The notes: generated by a model not told the origin, from the sequence alone. 7,689 nt of DNA from Candidatus Bathyarchaeota archaeon (GCA_003662645.1 QMYL01000039.1:1-7689); one strand, 5' to 3'. Counted from the first letter of the stretch, positions 1 to 6,351 are shown. Translations and numbers: made by a program.

Positions 1-4
1 GGAT

Positions 5-1054
5 ATGACTCCCAAGGAGAGATGGCTTGCTATACTGAGGAGGAGGAAGCCGGACAGGATACCGATGGATTACTGGGCTACCCCCGAGGTCACTGAGAGA
101 CTCATGAAATACTTGCACGTCAGGAGCTTAAAGGAGATGTATGAGAGGCTTCACATAGACGCTGTGATCACGGTGGCTCCTAGGTATGTTGGGCCTCCAA
201 TCCCCAGGGACTCCGACATCTACGGCTGCAGATACAAAAATGTACATTATATGGGTGGAGTGTATAGGGAGTGCGTTTACCATCCACTTGCAGAGTTCAA
301 GTCTGTAGGTGAGATTAAGAGGAAGTATGAATGGCCAACGGTTGACGTGTTTGATTACTCAGTAATCCACGATCAGATGGCTGGATTTGAGGATTATCCA
401 ATTCAGGGTGGAGGGTCGGAGCCGTTCCTAATCTACAAGAAGCTTAGGGGGCAAAAGCAGGCCTTTCTAGACTTATACCTCAACCCGGATATCGTCCATT
501 ACTGCCTAGATAAGTTATTCGATTTCTGCTATGAGAATACTAGGCTCATATATAAGGAGGCTCCTGGAAGGATCATGCTTAGTTATATAGCCGAGGATTT
601 CGGCTCCCAGACCGACCTACTATATTCGCCAGAGCACATTCGTGAATTCCTCATTCCAAGAATGAAGCGTATGATGGATCTGGCCCATAGCCACGGAGTA
701 TACGTATTTACGCATAGCGACGGAGCGATAAGAAGGATAATCCCGGATCTAATAGAGGCTGGAATTGACATATTGAACCCTATCCAGTGGAGGTGCAGGG
801 GAATGGATCGGGAGTCATTGAAGAGAGACTTCGGAGATAAGATAATCTTCCATGGAGCCATGGATAACCAGCAGACGTTAGCATTCGGCTCAGAGGAGGA
901 TGTCCGGCGGGAGGTCCGAGATAACCTCAGAATACTTGGGAGGGGAGGGGGCTACATACTCGCCCCATGCCATAACATTCAGCCCGTCTCGCCGATAGAG
1001 AACATAATAGCCATGTATGACGAGGGCTACAGGATGGGGGCCTCATTCCTTTAA
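5..1054 (+). CDS. Uroporphyrinogen decarboxylase (URO-D) fold protein, probably methyltransferase-like
   Basis: A 349-residue protein of the URO-D/COG0407 superfamily (TIM barrel), of usual length. The N-terminus 'TPKERWLAILRRRKPDRIPM' is the typical opening of HemE-like paralogues and lacks the RQAGRY-type substrate motif of true HemE, so haem synthesis is unlikely. Residues 195-260 hold the family core, with 'HSHGVYVFTHSDG' at 228-240 followed by a helix and 'GIDILNP'. The C-terminal part has 'GGGYILAPCHNIQP' (314-327). In corrinoid methyltransferases of this superfamily (MtaA/MtbA) zinc is bound by an HxC pair plus a distant Cys. Here the equivalents appear to be H237-x-D239 and C322, so metal binding is possible but altered. 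Known relatives serve one-carbon or methyl transfer, and the substrate here is unknown. The ATG lies 4 bases from the window edge, so its ribosome binding site cannot be judged, but the N-terminus fits the family. No neighbour proves a pathway. Family call firm, function open. Confidence 0.88.
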   Translation: MTPKERWLAILRRRKPDRIPMDYWATPEVTERLMKYLHVRSLKEMYERLHIDAVITVAPRYVGPPIPRDSDIYGCRYKNVHYMGGVYRECVYHPLAEFKSVGEIKRKYEWPTVDVFDYSVIHDQMAGFEDYPIQGGGSEPFLIYKKLRGQKQAFLDLYLNPDIVHYCLDKLFDFCYENTRLIYKEAPGRIMLSYIAEDFGSQTDLLYSPEHIREFLIPRMKRMMDLAHSHGVYVFTHSDGAIRRIIPDLIEAGIDILNPIQWRCRGMDRESLKRDFGDKIIFHGAMDNQQTLAFGSEEDVRREVRDNLRILGRGGGYILAPCHNIQPVSPIENIIAMYDEGYRMGASFL

Positions 1055-1117
1055 GGCGCGAGCGAATAGAAGGATTTACGTTATGTAATAAACCTTTGCC
1101 TCCACTAGGATTGCTAG

Positions 1118-1159
1118 GCGGCTTATGAGTTTTTACGGCCGCTTACGGGTTCATTTTTT
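1118..1159 (+). terminator. Possible terminator after the URO-D-like gene
   Basis: A short inverted repeat, GCGGC (1118-1122) and GCCGC (1138-1142), encloses five T (1130-1134) and is followed by six T at 1154-1159. Archaeal termination mostly depends on T-tracts, so this is the best candidate for ending transcription of the gene that stops at 1054. The stem is weak and the T6 tract is 12 bases past it. If the minus-strand small ORF ending at 1143 is real, the same tract encodes its last lysines. Confidence 0.25.
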
Positions 1160-1361
1160 GATCCACCTCTTGACCCTCTCTCTTTTTAAGCATGATCTTC
1201 ACCGTCTCCTCGATTTCCTTTAGGGTTCTCCTCAGATGATCATTTTCATTCCGCCCTCTCGGGGAATAGTTTGTATAATCCATTACTGCTTCGAAATCTG
1301 CCGCTACTCCCCGCTTTGACGGTTTAGGCTTCGGGGAGGCCTTCCCCAGCCTTCCAGCCAT
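1143..1361 (-). CDS. Possible small protein, 72 residues, unknown function
   Basis: I do not recognise this protein. It starts at ATG 1361, with a GAGGT about nine bases upstream as a possible ribosome binding site, and ends with TAA at 1143. The first half is basic and Pro/Lys/Gly-rich. The second half, from about residue 40, reads as a charged amphipathic helix (LRRTLKEIEETVKIMLKKRE), with AAG, GAG and AGG/AGA codons as in the neighbouring real genes. This looks more protein-like than the other small frames in the gap. Against it are the small size, the lack of a clear promoter, and its location in an intergenic region with short repeats. It could be a genuine small gene, a decayed remnant, or chance. 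Confidence 0.33.
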   Translation of the reverse strand: MAGRLGKASPKPKPSKRGVAADFEAVMDYTNYSPRGRNENDHLRRTLKEIEETVKIMLKKREGQEVDQKMNP

Positions 1362-1371
1362 ACTCGGAGAA

Positions 1372-1547
1372 CCTCAACCTTAAGGGGCCTTCCATCCTGA
1401 TGGAAAACCCTGAGAGTTCTCAACCTTCCAGCCAAAATCGAGGAAAGGTTCAACCCAACACCACTAACAAAACAATAAGAAGAACACAAAGAGAAAACTT
1501 AACAACATCCCTCAAAGATACTACAAGTTGAGGTTGAAGGGTTGAGG
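1372..1547. repeat. Cluster of CTCAACCT-like motifs, possible operator region
   Basis: Short related motifs recur in the gap before the dehydrogenase gene. In plus orientation they are CCTCAACCTT at 1372-1381, TCTCAACCTT at 1418-1427 and GTTCAACC at 1448-1455. In the opposite orientation they are GAGGTTGAAGG at 1530-1540 and GGGTTGAGG at 1539-1547. An 11-base exact direct repeat, CCTTCCAGCCA, also occurs at 1350-1360 and 1424-1434. The inverted copies overlap the ribosome binding site and TTG start of the dehydrogenase. The arrangement could be a regulator-binding array or simple sequence drift. The rest of the 487-base gap is A-rich and T-poor on the plus strand (about 1455-1520) and shows no RNA gene. 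Confidence 0.3.
1530..1541 (+). promoter_or_regulatory. Ribosome binding site that decides the TTG start
   Basis: GAGGTTGA (1530-1537) closely matches the archaeal GAGGTGA consensus. Its GAGGT core lies seven bases before the TTG at 1542. The reading frame is open back to a stop at 1500-1502 but contains no ATG or better-placed start, so TTG 1542 is preferred. Confidence 0.55.
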
Positions 1548-2555
1548 AAGGTCTTATGCATACCAACGAAGAGGCACCTGGATTATGTATTCTCAAAGGA
1601 GACCTTGGAGAGGCTTAAGGGAGAGTTCGATGTGACATTCAACGAGGCTGGTAGAGATTACACATCCGAGGAGGTGGCCGAGAGGATCAAGGGCTTCGAC
1701 GCCTTAATAACCGGTTGGGGCTCCCCGCCACTGACGGATGAGGTCTTCGAGAACGCGGATAGGCTGAGGATTATAGTTCACTCGGCGGGTTCGATAAGGC
1801 CTATACTCTCGAAGGATGTGGTTGAACGATACGTCATACCGAGGGGCATATGCGTCTGTAATGCGCCTAAGGCTATAGCCTACAACGTTGCTGAGACCAC
1901 GATAGGCTTGATGATCACGGTCAGCCACAGGCTGATAGAGCATATAATCGGGATAAGGGAGGGGGTTAGGTGGCGAAACCCCGAGGTTCCTAGGGAGGTC
2001 TTGTCGATGAACGGTAGCACGATAGGTATTGTTGGCGTAAGCAAGGTTGGTAGGGAGGTCATAAGGCTACTCTCGCCCTTCTACGTAAAGGAGATACTCG
2101 TTTACGACCCATACCTCCCAGATGAGGAAGCCGAGAAGCTCGGGGTTAAGAAGGTCAGCCTAGAGGAGCTCTTCAGCAGGTCGGGTATAGTTAGCATACA
2201 TGCGCCACTAACCGAGGAGACCTACCACATGATAAATGAACGCCACCTGAAGCTCCTCCGTGACGGCGCGGTCTTGATAAACACCTCACGGGGAAAGATA
2301 ATAGACCACGACGCCCTGCTGAGGGAATGCGAGACCGGTAGGATACTCGTAGCACTCGACGTAACTGATCCAGAACCGCTACCGATCGACTCGCCATTCA
2401 GAAGGCTAAAGAATGTCGTGATTACGCCCCACGTGGCGGGTCAAGGGTTATACGGTATTAAGAAGATAGGTGAGATGACCCTTAAAGCCTTAGAGGACTT
2501 CTTTGCGGGTAGGGAGGTTGAGAACAGGGTTAACTCGAGAGGTATGATATACTAG
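1542..2555 (+). CDS. D-isomer-specific 2-hydroxyacid dehydrogenase
   Basis: A 337-residue NAD-dependent oxidoreductase of the phosphoglycerate/glyoxylate (hydroxypyruvate) reductase family, interconverting a 2-hydroxyacid and a 2-ketoacid in the cytosol. The N-terminal part (1-105) is half of the catalytic domain. The Rossmann domain (about 110-295) begins with 'NVAETTIGLMI' (115-125), followed by the dinucleotide loop G162-I-V-G165-V-S-K-V-G170 and D189 at the end of the second strand, which indicates NAD rather than NADP. The catalytic residues R250 (NTSRG), E278 (DPEPLP) and H297 (TPHVAG) are all present. There is no C-terminal ACT domain, so it is not the long regulated SerA. The middle glycine of GxGxxG is Ser167, which is unusual. 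The start is TTG with a well-placed GAGGT. The protein stands alone, downstream of the URO-D-like gene on the same strand but 487 bp away. The substrate cannot be read from the sequence. Confidence 0.93.
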   Translation: MRKVLCIPTKRHLDYVFSKETLERLKGEFDVTFNEAGRDYTSEEVAERIKGFDALITGWGSPPLTDEVFENADRLRIIVHSAGSIRPILSKDVVERYVIPRGICVCNAPKAIAYNVAETTIGLMITVSHRLIEHIIGIREGVRWRNPEVPREVLSMNGSTIGIVGVSKVGREVIRLLSPFYVKEILVYDPYLPDEEAEKLGVKKVSLEELFSRSGIVSIHAPLTEETYHMINERHLKLLRDGAVLINTSRGKIIDHDALLRECETGRILVALDVTDPEPLPIDSPFRRLKNVVITPHVAGQGLYGIKKIGEMTLKALEDFFAGREVENRVNSRGMIY

Positions 2556-2619
2556 CCTGACCGGATCATCCTCCCCTCTAAAAGGTGAATACCATTCGGA
2601 TACTGTTAAGTTAGGGTTT

Positions 2620-2660
2620 AGAGGAGTCTGCCCTCTTTGGGCCTTAATAAATTTTCTTTG
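2620..2660 (+). terminator. Possible terminator after the dehydrogenase gene
   Basis: AGAGG (2620-2624) and CCTCT (2632-2636) can form a 5-bp stem. An alternative GCCC/GGGC stem (2630-2633 with 2639-2642) overlaps it. T-rich sequence follows (AATAAATTTTCTTTG, about 2646-2660). The stems are short and mutually exclusive, so this is only a candidate. A further T6 tract lies at about 2729-2734. Confidence 0.25.
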
Positions 2661-2712
2661 AAGCTCGATGAGAACCCCCTCTGTAGGCTCTCGACCGTCC
2701 AAGCCTCCCTGA

Positions 2713-2747
2713 TTTGTTTAACAATAACTTTTTTCTTTGTTTAACAA
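2713..2747. promoter_or_regulatory. Twin palindromic sites, candidate operator
   Basis: TTTGTTTAACAA occurs exactly at 2713-2724 and again at 2736-2747, 23 bp apart, or about two DNA turns, which would put both on the same helix face. Each core is a perfect dyad, TTGTT-T-AACAA. The second extends to CTTTGTT-T-AACAAAG (2735-2749). They are separated by a T-rich stretch. The pair lies in the 293-bp gap about 100-135 bp before the coiled-coil gene. A dimeric repressor or activator site is the simplest reading. The second dyad with the T-run before it could also be a terminator element for the upstream gene. Confidence 0.4.
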
Positions 2748-2815
2748 AGGATTGAGAACGGGGAGAGACAGGCTTAGGAACCCGTTATCTCAACAGATAC
2801 CATTTGAGAGTTAAT

Positions 2816-2824
2816 GCTTATTAG
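2816..2824 (+). promoter_or_regulatory. TATA-like element for the coiled-coil gene
   Basis: GCTTATTAG is centred about 29 bases before the ATG at 2849. That is near the archaeal TATA-to-start distance and would place the transcript start at or next to the ATG. No Shine-Dalgarno sequence is visible in the intervening bases, which fits a leaderless mRNA. The match to the TATA consensus is modest. Confidence 0.35.
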
Positions 2825-2848
2825 TAACCTATACCATCTTGTTTAGTT

Positions 2849-3181
2849 ATGGCTTACACAGCTGTTCTTGAAAGGTTAAAGGAAGAGCGCCGTAAACTGG
2901 AGGAGGTCATACGCCAACTAGAGGATCAAAAGAAAGAGATCGACAAAAACTACGAGTCTATACTCCAAGAGGAGAGGAAGCTCTATGATCAGCTTAGAAC
3001 GTGCCGGGATACCTACCAGTATAGTAGGCTCGAGATGAGGCTGAGCATGATGGCTAATACAAGGAGAGAGTGGGAGGCTAAAAAGGAGGAGATCGATAGG
3101 AAACTGAGGGGTTACAGGGAGGAATTAGCCAAAATACTAAGGAGAATCGAGTACTTAAAACCTAAGACTCAGCGCGGTTGA
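2849..3181 (+). CDS. Small coiled-coil protein, unknown function
   Basis: A 110-residue, highly charged protein with no recognised family. Almost all of it is predicted helix with heptad-like spacing of Leu/Ile. One segment runs about residues 5-50 (from 'LERLKEERRKLEEVIRQLED') and a second about 68-105 (WEAKKEEIDRKLRGYREELA). They are joined by a less regular, Tyr/Met-containing stretch (about 52-67), suggesting an antiparallel helical hairpin. It has the size of a prefoldin subunit but lacks an evident beta-hairpin insert between the helices. There is one cysteine, C53, and no signal peptide or membrane segment. Codon use (AGG/AGA, GAG, ATA) matches the neighbours, supporting a real gene. 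It appears monocistronic, with a TATA-like element 29 bp upstream and a T-tract just after the stop, and it converges on the DNA ligase gene. A structural or adaptor role is possible but unproven. Confidence 0.75.
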   Translation: MAYTAVLERLKEERRKLEEVIRQLEDQKKEIDKNYESILQEERKLYDQLRTCRDTYQYSRLEMRLSMMANTRREWEAKKEEIDRKLRGYREELAKILRRIEYLKPKTQRG

Positions 3182-3194
3182 GTCAGGCATCCCT

Positions 3195-3210
3195 TCGTTT
3201 TTTATCCAGT
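3195..3210 (+). terminator. T-tract terminator after the coiled-coil gene
   Basis: TTCG followed by six T, then ATCCAGTTTTCC, lies about 15 bases after the stop codon. T-tracts of this kind suffice for termination in archaea, and it sits properly between two convergent genes. Confidence 0.45.
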
Positions 3211-3219
3211 TTTCCATGG

Positions 3220-3249
3220 ATGAGCGGGATCTTTAGCGGCCTCGCTCAT
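3220..3249. terminator. Hairpin at the convergent gene ends
   Basis: ATGAGCG (3220-3226) pairs perfectly with CGCTCAT (3243-3249). One wobble and one G-C pair extend the stem inward to nine pairs around a 12-base loop. It overlaps the stop codon of the DNA ligase gene (TCA on plus at 3246-3248). No T-run follows it on the minus strand, so it is not a classical terminator. It may mark or protect the 3' end of the ligase message. Confidence 0.3.
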
Positions 3250-5036
3250 TTAACGGGGTAACGTTCATACTGAAGTTCGTATAATCTGCGTAGTTTATCC
3301 ACATCATCTATCTCTTCAACGGTCTTATCCTCCCTGAACCTGATTATTTTTGGGACTCTGAGAGCGTAGCCACTCGTGTATTCATCGGTCTCCTGTATCT
3401 CTTGGTATGTGACCTCCGCAACGATCATGGGCTTAACGTAGATACCCTCCTTATCCTCACCTATCTTTATCCTCTCCAGTTTACTGCTTAGCGAGGCCAT
3501 AACCTCATCCGGCAGGTTTGAGACCTTCCCTATGGTGTAGAGCTTCCTCTCCTTTGGATCTCTGACGGCCATCAAGAATGATGAGTATAGGCCCGCCCTC
3601 TTGCCCTTTCCATAAAGGGCCTTCACTATCACGCAGTCTACGGTGTCCCTCTCAGGCTTTATCTTCAACCACGTGTATGTTCTGCGTCCCAGCTCGTAAG
3701 GGGAGTTCAGATCCTTAACGATTACCCCCTCCAAACCCCTCTTTAAGGCTTCATTATAAAACCTCATCAGGGCTACCTCATCCTCACAGTCCACGCCCTC
3801 AGCCAGATACTCCGCCGGTACAACCTCTAGGAGGAACCTCCTTCTCTCACGGAGGGGCATATCAAGGAGGACCACACCGTTAAGATATAGTATATCGAAG
3901 GCCTTTATCGTTAACCTAACCTTCCTCATCCTCTCCCTCAACTCCTCGGTTGGGAGTTCCCGGGGTACCGTCCTCTCAAGGAGGTACTGGAAGGGCAGGA
4001 ACGTTCCATCTTCACCTACGGCTATGACCTCGCAGTCGACTATGCAGCTCTGGGCCTTGAACCCCATAGCTATATCGACAACCTCTGGTAGGGTGCTAGA
4101 CTTCTCGATTCCACGCCTAGAGAATAACCTAACCTGTGAACCCCACCTATGGATCTGGAGCCTACTCCCATCGTACTTATACTCTACACGTGCTGGGTAG
4201 GAGACCTTGTCTGGGTCGTAGATGTGGGCGAGTTGGGGCTTCAAGAACTGTCCAGGCCTTATCCTGATCTTCGATAGCTCAGCCTCACCCTTAGGGGCCA
4301 TAGTTAAGCCTTCAACTAAGCCGATTATTGCGCTCACCCTCTCCAAGAGTTCAGCTGGGACTCCGTAAAGCCTCGCGATTGCCGATGTGACGGTCTCTTG
4401 TCGGTATCCCAATTTGAGGTCGTTCAGTAGGAGGCGTACTATGTACCTCGCCTCATCCGGTGTGGAGTTCTGGAGCAGACTTGATATGTGGAGAACCCTC
4501 TCGTAAACCCTCTCAAGTTTTGGTATGATCCTTATAGCTTCGTAGACCTCATCTACCGTTAACTTCGGCTCTTTCGGTCTTATCAACATGGAGGCAACCT
4601 CCCCGTACTCGCCATAATCGATGAATAGGTCTCTAACCCTCTTCGGTGCGACTCCCGTTGCGGCGCATAGGGCCTTCTCTATTATGCCCTCCCCTATCTT
4701 CAAGTTCTCATCCGTTATCCTCCCAAGAGCTAACCTAACCTTGACATCTAGGCTCAGGTCTTCCCTCTTAAAGAATTTCAGGAGCTCGGTCTCCTTCCCC
4801 CTCCTACTCCTCAGTAAGGCCAGCCTATCGTAGACCTTGGTTACAGTTGAGAATAGAACCCGACTCCTCGGCTTGAAGCCCTCCATATATAGGCGTATGA
4901 GGTAGTATGGTAACTTGAACTTCCAGGAGATATCCTCGGGTGTGAAGCCCGAGTTGATTAAGTGTTTAACTACCTCCTCTATACTGCCGTAAGCCTTGAT
5001 TAGGTCTCTTAGGGTTGGTGGCCTAACAAGGGTCAT
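3246..5036 (-). CDS. lig: ATP-dependent DNA ligase (archaeal replicative type)
   Basis: A 596-residue complete ligase of archaeal/eukaryotic LigI type that seals nicks in duplex DNA (Okazaki fragments, repair) through a ligase-AMP intermediate. The N-terminal helical DNA-binding domain spans about 1-245. The adenylation domain (about 250-462) has motif I E285-Y-K-Y-D-G290 with nucleophile K287, motif III LFSRRG (304-309), IIIa AFDILYLNG (379-387), IV LEGVIVK (435-441) and V WLKIKP (456-461). The OB-fold domain (about 463-590) ends with motif VI R560-V-P-K-I-I-R-F-R-E-D-K571. All catalytic motifs are intact and the length is normal. A degenerate PCNA-binding box may lie at 82-89 (E..L..FF). 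The ATG at 5036 is preceded by GTGAT about six bases away, matching the GGTGAT part of the archaeal ribosome binding sequence. It is the last gene of an apparent three-gene operon, 38 bp after the ATPase gene. Confidence 0.98.
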   Translation of the reverse strand: MTLVRPPTLRDLIKAYGSIEEVVKHLINSGFTPEDISWKFKLPYYLIRLYMEGFKPRSRVLFSTVTKVYDRLALLRSRRGKETELLKFFKREDLSLDVKVRLALGRITDENLKIGEGIIEKALCAATGVAPKRVRDLFIDYGEYGEVASMLIRPKEPKLTVDEVYEAIRIIPKLERVYERVLHISSLLQNSTPDEARYIVRLLLNDLKLGYRQETVTSAIARLYGVPAELLERVSAIIGLVEGLTMAPKGEAELSKIRIRPGQFLKPQLAHIYDPDKVSYPARVEYKYDGSRLQIHRWGSQVRLFSRRGIEKSSTLPEVVDIAMGFKAQSCIVDCEVIAVGEDGTFLPFQYLLERTVPRELPTEELRERMRKVRLTIKAFDILYLNGVVLLDMPLRERRRFLLEVVPAEYLAEGVDCEDEVALMRFYNEALKRGLEGVIVKDLNSPYELGRRTYTWLKIKPERDTVDCVIVKALYGKGKRAGLYSSFLMAVRDPKERKLYTIGKVSNLPDEVMASLSSKLERIKIGEDKEGIYVKPMIVAEVTYQEIQETDEYTSGYALRVPKIIRFREDKTVEEIDDVDKLRRLYELQYERYPVK

Positions 5037-5074
5037 ATCTAATCACACGCTGGTGTCGCAATACGCCTTTGACG

Positions 5075-6322
5075 TTAATCTTGGGTCTCCACCTTAACTG
5101 GGCGTATGAAGCCATCCGGCGTTATATCTATCCTTATTCTCCTCCTCTCGAAGTTGCAGAGGCGACAGTCAAGGACTCTGGCTATCCTTACAAACTCCCC
5201 TCTCTTAAGGTTTAGATCCGTCTGTTGGTCGAGCCAGTATACCCTCCCGTAATCGATGATTATGGTTCCGTCCAAGTTGTGGGCCAGCCCGATCCCGCCA
5301 GCCATATCGTAGGAGTCCCATGTCTCGGCGCTCCTCTGGTTGACGAAGAGGCCCGTGACCCCGTGAAGCTGGTTATAACGCGCCAACTCCATAACCCTAT
5401 ACTTCAGGGCGCCCCTATAGGCCTCGAGGACGGTAACCGAGTCTATTATGACCAACTCTATGCCCTCCCTCTCCACGACGTAGCGATAGGTCTCGGCGAA
5501 GGTGTTCCACTCCCTAAGCTCGGGGTAGAGAACCGTATCCAAGACGAAGAGATTCTCCCTTATCATCTCCCAGCTTAACCCGAGAGCATCCGCCTTCTGC
5601 TTCATGCGGGATTGGAGGTCGAACCTAGGTGTGGGGCTCTTCCACGTATCCTCAGCTGTGACGAAGAGAACCTTTCTACCAGAGGCTGCAACCCTGATGG
5701 CTATCTCCTCAACCAGTATGCTCTTCCCAGCTCCGGGAAGCCCGGTTATCGCGAATTGGCCGCAGATGGGTATACCATTCAGGGGCTTCCCATCAGCCGT
5801 GAAGAAGAGGTTATCCAGAAATGTGCCAGTCTGTAGGCCCAGGAGCGGCTTCTTGGCCTCTGGGGCTGCATCGGGTCTAAGTACATGGCTGCTCAAGGCC
5901 TCCTTCTTCGCCTCTATCTCCGTCTCCATGGGTTTCGTGGCCAACCTCCACTCATCGGGTGGGGCTCTACTCTCCCTCATAGCCTCCTTCAGGGACCTAA
6001 CTACAACATCTACAACCTGCTCTATCGTCGGTTTGGTCTCCCCTGATGGAACCTCGGTTGTTGGGGGAATGGATGACTCAGCGGCCTCCGCCTTCTCGAC
6101 TGCACCTTCCCTCCCGACTACGAGAACCCACTTCTCACCTTTCCTATCGACGATCCCCTTAACCATCAGAGTGCGCAGTACGGCGTATGCTGAGCTTGGG
6201 CCGTACTTTGGGATTCCCAGACCCTTCGAGACCTCCTCCAGTGAGGCTTCACCACCACGATCCCTCAAGAAGTTGAGTAAATCCTCTTCCCTAACTGCTG
6301 CGTTCATGACACCATCATCCAT
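5075..6322 (-). CDS. Winged-helix / RecA-fold ATPase (KaiC/RadA-like)
   Basis: A 415-residue cytosolic protein. Residues about 8-66 look like a winged helix-turn-helix (EEDLLNFL...EVSKGLGI...AYAVLRTLMVKGIVDR), a DNA-binding or dimerisation module. A Pro/Glu/Lys-rich, probably disordered linker (70-160) contains one likely helix (99-116). The RecA/KaiC-like ATPase core (about 163-408) has Walker A GLPGAGKS (194-201), the acidic segment TAED (222-225) where RecA-type ATPases carry the catalytic Glu, Walker B LVIIDS (290-295), and a Gly-rich stretch GGIGLAHNLDG (342-352) as in KaiC/RadA relatives. It ends with the family-like RIDITPDGFI (397-406). A CxxC pair (C386, C389) precedes that end. It has one ATPase domain, unlike two-domain cyanobacterial KaiC, and no RadA helix-hairpin-helix. 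ATG 6322 has no strong ribosome binding site, and ATG 6307 (M6) is a good alternative start. It is the middle gene of the operon with the ligase; a repair, recombination or regulatory role is inferred. Confidence 0.85.
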   Translation of the reverse strand: MDDGVMNAAVREEDLLNFLRDRGGEASLEEVSKGLGIPKYGPSSAYAVLRTLMVKGIVDRKGEKWVLVVGREGAVEKAEAAESSIPPTTEVPSGETKPTIEQVVDVVVRSLKEAMRESRAPPDEWRLATKPMETEIEAKKEALSSHVLRPDAAPEAKKPLLGLQTGTFLDNLFFTADGKPLNGIPICGQFAITGLPGAGKSILVEEIAIRVAASGRKVLFVTAEDTWKSPTPRFDLQSRMKQKADALGLSWEMIRENLFVLDTVLYPELREWNTFAETYRYVVEREGIELVIIDSVTVLEAYRGALKYRVMELARYNQLHGVTGLFVNQRSAETWDSYDMAGGIGLAHNLDGTIIIDYGRVYWLDQQTDLNLKRGEFVRIARVLDCRLCNFERRRIRIDITPDGFIRPVKVETQD

Positions 6323-6323
6323 A

Positions 6324-6335
6324 ATAATTTTATAT
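6324..6335 (-). promoter_or_regulatory. Possible internal TATA element before the ATPase gene
   Basis: On the minus strand ATATAAAATTAT spans 6335-6324, in the 29-base gap after the preceding stop. It is too close to ATG 6322 to serve a transcript starting before it, but its centre is about 23 bases before the in-frame ATG at 6307, near leaderless spacing. It might drive extra ATPase/ligase expression, or may simply be AT-rich spacer. Confidence 0.3.
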
Positions 6336-6351
6336 CACATATCCTCGGTTT

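Noticed and set aside
5..1054. True uroporphyrinogen decarboxylase (HemE)
   Set aside because: The HemE signature near the N-terminus is absent, and the opening matches the paralogous methyltransferase-like group.
1350..1434. CRISPR-like repeat
   Set aside because: Only two 11-base copies occur 74 bp apart, with no third unit and no constant-length spacers.
1304..1489. A 61-codon minus-strand frame overlapping the 72-codon ORF
   Set aside because: It shares the repeat-bearing DNA with the 72-codon frame and has a less protein-like composition. At most one of the two can be real, and this is the weaker.
2490..2702. A 70-codon minus-strand frame after the dehydrogenase
   Set aside because: It overlaps the end of the dehydrogenase gene and has no clear ribosome binding site or protein-like pattern.
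1055..2848. tRNA or C/D-box RNA in the intergenic gaps
   Set aside because: No T-arm consensus with a pairing acceptor stem was found. Isolated TGATGA-like and CTGA-like words are not arranged as C/D and C'/D' pairs.
5075..6322. Identity as RadA recombinase or ArlH (FlaH)
   Set aside because: The N-terminal domain is winged-helix-like rather than RadA's helix-hairpin-helix. No archaellum genes are nearby, and ArlH is much shorter.
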